Part shown: in pieces, positions 24,037 through 27,520 of the stretch | Layout: each line of letters opens with the position of its first letter | Position numbering within the stretch: the first letter of the stretch is position 1 | Origin: DATBRC01 sp036560485 | Lineage (GTDB): Bacteria; Pseudomonadota; Gammaproteobacteria; Burkholderiales; Burkholderiaceae_D | DNA: 27,520 nucleotides | Reading direction: 5' to 3' | Assembly: GCA_036560485.1 (NCBI GenBank) | Contig: DATBRC010000060.1 | Coordinates: forward strand, 1 to 27,520 | Made by a program: the position numbers and the translations under genes | Notes under the pieces: generated by a model | The model's input: the letters and a program-made list of their open reading frames with translations, nothing else | What the model was told of the DNA's origin: nothing | The model's database searches: none

Positions 24037-24516
24037 ATGAAAATAAGCATGTGTATGCTGAATGTTTTGTCGGCAGCATTTTTCGGAATGACGCTTGTTC
24101 CGTATGCGATCGCTGATGCAGAGATTTCCGGCTTGGCTTCGGTACAGGAAGATAGCTCAATAAAAATATCCGGTTATGTAATCCATCTTTATGGCATTTA
24201 CATTCCTCCGACCGATCACACATGCTATCTATTTATCAGGCCGTCTCCATGCGGGACACGATCGTCATTGGCGCTGGATTTCAAGATCTCCGGTGATTTC
24301 GTTCACTGCACACCGCGAGCAACAAATTCTGACGGCAGCATTGTGGCAAGCTGCCGATACGAAAATGAGGATTTAAGCGAATGGATGTTGCAAAGAGGAT
24401 GGGCAGTTGCCGCACCAGGCGCACCTTTTGAATACGTGACAATGGAAAAAATTGCCCAATCGAGGGGAATCGGCATCTGGGGCATTCCAGTGGAGGTTAT
24501 TCCACCACGCAAATGA
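24037..24516 (+). CDS. Exported staphylococcal-nuclease-like protein
   Basis: 159 residues. Signal peptide to about residue 27 (MLNVLSAAFFGMTLVPYAIA). The mature part follows the SNase OB-fold order: GLASVQEDSSIKISGYVIHL, YGIYIPP, PCGTRSSLAL, IVASCRYENEDLSEWMLQRG, AVAAPGAPFEY and KIAQSRGIGIWG. The Arg of the usual IRLxGIDAPE block is replaced (VIHLYGIYIPP), so the catalytic arginine-glutamate set is incomplete and nuclease activity is doubtful. Cysteines at 63, 72, 91 and 106 could form disulfides. Start ATG 24037 follows GGTAAGAG. Confidence 0.7.
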   Translation: MKISMCMLNVLSAAFFGMTLVPYAIADAEISGLASVQEDSSIKISGYVIHLYGIYIPPTDHTCYLFIRPSPCGTRSSLALDFKISGDFVHCTPRATNSDGSIVASCRYENEDLSEWMLQRGWAVAAPGAPFEYVTMEKIAQSRGIGIWGIPVEVIPPRK

Positions 24517-24558
24517 GTTTATATCTTTTTCTTTTACCGAATCATATTCAGAAAAATA

Positions 24559-25023
24559 TCAAACCGGCTTAAAGACCATCATGTAAAACACAAGCAAGAA
24601 AGCGATGAATGCCATGATGCCGAGCAGGATCCATGTCGTCAGATAGCGCTAATAAATGGACGGCAAGGTCTCGTAATGACTCGACGCTTCGCGTGCACAG
24701 TCACGCATTTTTATCTGCAGCCAGACAACAGGAATCCAGCAACCGACTGCAACAGCGTACAGAACGATCGACCAGATTACCCAACGGGTATTGAATGGAA
24801 CGCCGATCAAACCTAACAGGTAAAAACCGGTCAGCGGTTGCAGGATCACAGTCGGCGTGGTGAAAAGCCAGTCCGCCCATACGACTAGTCGTGTCACCAC
24901 GGCAGTGGCATGAAGATCGCGCGTCAGGCTTGTCAACAACAGATAAAAAGCGGAGCCGATGCCGGTGCCGAATAAAAGCGTCGATGAAATGATGTGGATC
25001 CATTTGACTGCAAGATATTCCAT
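24559..25023 (-). pseudogene. DUF2269 membrane protein interrupted by an in-frame amber codon
   Basis: From ATG 25023 the protein reads MEYLAVKWIHIISSTLLFGT and shows DUF2269 landmarks (RLVVWADWLFTTPTVILQPL, VGCWIPVVWLQIKMRD) with four to five membrane helices. At 24649-24651 a TAG ends it after LPSIY. The same frame continues RYLTTWILLGIMAFIAFLLV and FYMMVFKPV to TGA 24559-24561, which is the family's last helix. Relatives have a Trp (TGG) at the TAG position, so a single G-to-A change truncated 154 residues to 124. The shortened protein may still be made; it starts 10 bases after the SDR-DoxX gene's stop on the same strand. Confidence 0.8.
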
Positions 25024-25033
25024 TACTATTCCA

Positions 25034-26314
25034 TTATGCTTTTTCCATTTCCAGCAGAAGCCAGATCGCTGCAGCCATTGGGAGATTTTTCAGCAACGGC
25101 CCATAGGGATGAATCCAGAATTCAGGAAGCTTCCAGCTGATTATCGCCGTGTAAAAAAATATGACCGCCAACTGGGCCAGCCATAAGTAATGACGCCGTT
25201 TCAGCAGCAGTGTGGCAGCACCGAATATGAAATCAAGAAGCGCTGCGCCGTACAGCATCACAGGTGCGAATGCGCCGCCGATACCGACACGCGCCAGCAG
25301 CGCATAACTTTCGGCAACCGGAAACAGCCAGGCCGACACAATGCCTGTCACAATCCATACCAATGCGATACTTATACGCAGCATCGGCAGCAGCCAGCTT
25401 AACTGTGCCTGCGTGCGTATCGCAGCAGCATTACGCTGCGTGATGAATTGCTCTGGTGGTTTAGGTGCTCTGCCAAGCAAAGCACACATCGGCATCGCAG
25501 CTGCCGTGTTGCCGCGTTCAAGCATTTGCAGCGTTTCGTTATCGAGCAGACTGCCGGGCAGAAAGCGGCTTGCACTCGTTCCAATACGCATCAATGTGCG
25601 CGGTATCGGGATAAATAACGGATGCTTCAATCCCATTGATGTTCGAAGAATCGACAGAAAATTCCGGTATGACAAAGGCTGCGGCCCGACTACCGGAAGC
25701 CGTGTGCCTGAAGATAGTTTTTTATCCAGCAGGGCAACAATAACAGCTGACACATCCTCGATATGAACCGGCTGGATCATTTGTTTTCCGGCTCCAGGCA
25801 ATGGAATAACCGGCAAACTTGCCAGTGTGGTAAAAAGTTTTGCACTGGTGCCATCATCGCCATAGATGAGCGAAGGTTGCACAATGACGGATGGCAAATT
25901 CAGCGAGACAAGAAAGTCATCGGCCTCTTTCTTGGATCGGTGATAACGGCTTTGCGCGCCAGCATCGGCTCCCAGCGCCGAAATTTGTATAACCAGTTTT
26001 ACACCTGCATGTACGCAAGCGGAAAATAAAGCGCGTGGCGTCTTGACATGGATCGCATCGAAAGTTTGAAACGGCGTCTCACGAATGATGCCGACCGCAT
26101 TGATGACACCATCGATGCCTTGCAGTCTCGGTAACCACATTGTCTCGTCGAAGTCGCGCGTGAAGTCGACTGCAATGTGGCGCAAGCGGGGATCTTGCAC
26201 ATTTTTTGAGGAAGTGTTGCGCACGGCACAAATGACTTGATGTCCTGCCGCCGATAATACTTCCAATAGATGTCGACCAAGAAATCCGCTTGCGCCGGTT
26301 AGTAGAAGAACCAT
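25034..26314 (-). CDS. SDR-type NAD(P)-dependent epimerase/dehydrogenase fused to a DoxX-like membrane domain
   Basis: 426 residues from ATG 26314. Residues 1-280 form an extended SDR/NmrA-like domain: TGASGFLGRHLLEVL (dinucleotide fold), NAVGIIRE, YHRSKKEADDFL (YxxxK) and VIVQPSLIYG. Residues about 300-426 contain four hydrophobic helices (LRISIALVWIVTGIVSAW, FAPVMLYGAALLDFIF, YLWLAQLAVIFFYTA, MAAAIWLLLEM) of DoxX type. The frame continues further upstream to 26572, but that part is not family-like. There is no clear ribosome binding site. The DUF2269 gene follows, the usual neighbour of this fusion in Burkholderiales. Substrate unknown; it probably acts at the inner membrane face. Confidence 0.82.
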   Translation of the reverse strand: MVLLLTGASGFLGRHLLEVLSAAGHQVICAVRNTSSKNVQDPRLRHIAVDFTRDFDETMWLPRLQGIDGVINAVGIIRETPFQTFDAIHVKTPRALFSACVHAGVKLVIQISALGADAGAQSRYHRSKKEADDFLVSLNLPSVIVQPSLIYGDDGTSAKLFTTLASLPVIPLPGAGKQMIQPVHIEDVSAVIVALLDKKLSSGTRLPVVGPQPLSYRNFLSILRTSMGLKHPLFIPIPRTLMRIGTSASRFLPGSLLDNETLQMLERGNTAAAMPMCALLGRAPKPPEQFITQRNAAAIRTQAQLSWLLPMLRISIALVWIVTGIVSAWLFPVAESYALLARVGIGGAFAPVMLYGAALLDFIFGAATLLLKRRHYLWLAQLAVIFFYTAIISWKLPEFWIHPYGPLLKNLPMAAAIWLLLEMEKA

Positions 26315-26404
26315 TTTGTTTTGGGAACCACACGGGATCCTGATCGTCAGAACAGATATGACTAAATATGCAGAACATCGGTTCAATGCAAACAGGAGCA
26401 TGCG

Positions 26405-26944
26405 ATGAAGACATGGGGACAAGCACTGCGCGATGGCGCCGTATCCGGCGCGATTGCGGCAGCTGCTTCCGCAGCAGCATTGGCGGCGCGCGGCAAACAT
26501 GAAAGCGGCACGCCATTCGGGCCTGTAAATGCAATCAGCCACTGGATTTGGGGAGATGAGGCAGCGCAGCACAATGCGCCTAGTTCGCGATATTCATTGC
26601 TTGGATACATGATCCATCATTCCGCATCGACCTTGTGGGCCACCATATATGAAAAATGGTTCGGAAAACATGCGGATATTCAGGCAGAGAACCGCGAAAT
26701 CGGCAAGATACTGGCCGGGGGCATTGCAGTATCGGCCCTCGCCTGCTTTGTCGATTACAAAATGACGCCGCACAGATTGCAACCAGGATATGAAATGCGG
26801 CTATCGAGCAAATCGTTGTTAATCGTTTATGCAGCCTTTGGGCTTGGCTTGGCGCTGCGTGGTTTGGTAACACATCACACAACTGCTTTGCGGTCAGGCG
26901 GCCACTGCATTGACTTTACTGCGAAGGCGGCACTGCCCGATTAA
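26405..26944 (+). CDS. Hypothetical membrane protein
   Basis: 179 residues. An N-terminal Ala-rich helix (LRDGAVSGAIAAAASAAALA), a PVNAISHWIWGDEAA motif, a LGYMIHHSASTLWATIYEKW helix with conserved His pair, and two further hydrophobic segments (LAGGIAVSALACFVDY, LLIVYAAFGLGLALRG). I do not recognise a named domain, but similar membrane proteins with SHW.WGDE and IHHxAS motifs occur in Burkholderiales. CAGGAG six bases before ATG 26405 supports the start. Its 3' end overlaps the convergent gene at 26916 by 29 bases. Confidence 0.7.
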   Translation: MKTWGQALRDGAVSGAIAAAASAAALAARGKHESGTPFGPVNAISHWIWGDEAAQHNAPSSRYSLLGYMIHHSASTLWATIYEKWFGKHADIQAENREIGKILAGGIAVSALACFVDYKMTPHRLQPGYEMRLSSKSLLIVYAAFGLGLALRGLVTHHTTALRSGGHCIDFTAKAALPD

Positions 26945-27248
26945 TTGACTGCTTCAATTTTTCTTCACGCTTCGTCTTGCGCGTGCTCTGTTTTTTTGAT
27001 TTCAGCGCCGCATTTGCAGCGGGTATGTCATTGCCCTCTACTTCACCCCAATCCAGAGACAGTTGGCCTACCTGTCTGGCTTTATCGGATTGCTGATCCA
27101 GATTCACCTCTTCGGCCACGGAAAATCGCCCATCGCCGGTTTGATCGGCGGATGATTGCGAAAGTGCGTTATCGGATTGTCCCGATGAACTGACCTGCTG
27201 GTTGCGTAAAGTCGTATCGGCCTGTGATCGCGGCTGTTTGCTTGCCAT
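26916..27248 (-). CDS. Small hydrophilic hypothetical protein
   Basis: 110 residues, highly charged and probably disordered: Gln/Ser-rich N-terminal half (SKQPRSQADTTLRNQQVSSS), an acidic middle (VAEEVNLDQQ, LDWGEVEGND) and a very basic C-terminus (KSKKQSTRKTKREEKLKQS). There is no membrane segment and no recognised family. AAGGAG seven bases before ATG 27248 is a strong ribosome binding site, which makes it likely to be real. It overlaps the convergent membrane protein gene by 29 bases. No gene is seen in 27249-27483. Confidence 0.6.
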   Translation of the reverse strand: MASKQPRSQADTTLRNQQVSSSGQSDNALSQSSADQTGDGRFSVAEEVNLDQQSDKARQVGQLSLDWGEVEGNDIPAANAALKSKKQSTRKTKREEKLKQSINRAVPPSQ

Positions 27249-27483
27249 GTTGAATCTCCTTGTTGATTCGCCTCTGAAAAATCAGTGACATTTCAAGAAT
27301 GGATGCACAGCGATAAGACTGGATATGACGCAGCAAGTTGCATGACAAATCATTCGGCACGTCGACGTTTGTGGAACTACGCATGGTTCCGGCGTTCAAA
27401 GAAAATCATTTCAATGTTCGACTCTCTGCAACTTGAATTGTAAATAAGCATTCCAACTCTCGCGCACATAATGGAGAACGGCT

Positions 27484-27520
27484 ATGAATACAATCACGAA
27501 TAAACTAGTCACGCCAATTA
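27484..27520 (+). CDS. Start of an unidentified gene, cut by the right edge
   Basis: ATG 27484 is preceded by GGAG at seven bases and opens a frame reading MNTITNKLVTPI up to the window end. Twelve codons are too few to assign a family. Confidence 0.45.
   Translation, partial: MNTITNKLVTPI

Noticed and set aside
26315..26572. Upstream extension of the SDR-DoxX frame by 86 codons
   Set aside because: Not family-like, cysteine- and arginine-rich as in shadow frames, and it overlaps the divergent gene and its ribosome binding site.
27370..27395. GGAAC-N15-CGTT, like an ECF sigma promoter, upstream of the last gene
   Set aside because: Spacing is one or two bases short of the known alphaproteobacterial motif and the organism looks betaproteobacterial; a GGAAC/GTTCC hairpin explains part of it.

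Overview
The window looks like chromosomal DNA from a betaproteobacterium, most likely of the Oxalobacteraceae (Herminiimonas/Janthinobacterium type). This is judged from the moderate GC content by eye, the AceE-type pyruvate dehydrogenase E1, and families common in Burkholderiales (DUF3182, DUF2867, DUF2269 next to an SDR-DoxX fusion, a persulfide dioxygenase-rhodanese fusion). The placement is inferred; no rRNA or tRNA gene is visible to confirm it. No CRISPR array or phage was seen.

Layout. 1-1110 is a decayed left edge: the end of an IS21-like element cuts off a methyltransferase, next to an intact small DUF1289 gene and a frameshifted CusA-type efflux remnant. 1185-3309 carries a degenerate HD-GYP protein and a DUF5996 protein. 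3358-6549 (minus) carries a MORN-repeat/C13 caspase-like protein followed by a histidine kinase with an ethylene-receptor-type sensor domain; this is the most unusual pair in the window. 6724-7473 is a Mut7-C RNase, and a decayed piece of the same gene lies at about 10927-11021. 7511-10843 is an AceE paralogue divergent from an Lrp/AsnC regulator, with a perfect palindrome between them. 11118-14046 carries a DUF3182 gene overlapping an alpha/beta hydrolase gene, then a second hydrolase. 14064-17830 (minus) carries a serine beta-lactamase-like lipoprotein, a possible zinc-ribbon protein, a NERD protein and the persulfide dioxygenase-rhodanese fusion. 18273-21247 carries an exported protein, DUF2867, an alpha/beta hydrolase and an orphan protein. 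21559-23665 (minus) carries a PNPOx-like protein, a double-domain methylglyoxal synthase and a hemerythrin. 24037-27520 carries an exported SNase-like protein, a DUF2269 gene broken by an amber codon, the SDR-DoxX fusion, a membrane protein, a small hydrophilic protein and the first codons of a gene running off the edge.

Non-coding structure is rich. There are two members of a dyad repeat family (15405-15594 and 20309-20365) with terminal arms close to GAGCACCTAACAAAA. There is a separate 100-bp imperfect inverted repeat (21429-21528). An identical 18-bp terminator palindrome occurs twice (646-663 and 16682-16699). Several other hairpins and one probable Lrp-type operator are listed.

Functionally most of the window is accessory: sulfide/persulfide and methylglyoxal handling, oxygen/iron sensing, small hydrolases and signalling. 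The best candidate for an undescribed system is the MORN-C13 protease plus ethylene-receptor-like kinase pair; the link between them rests on adjacency and shared strand only.
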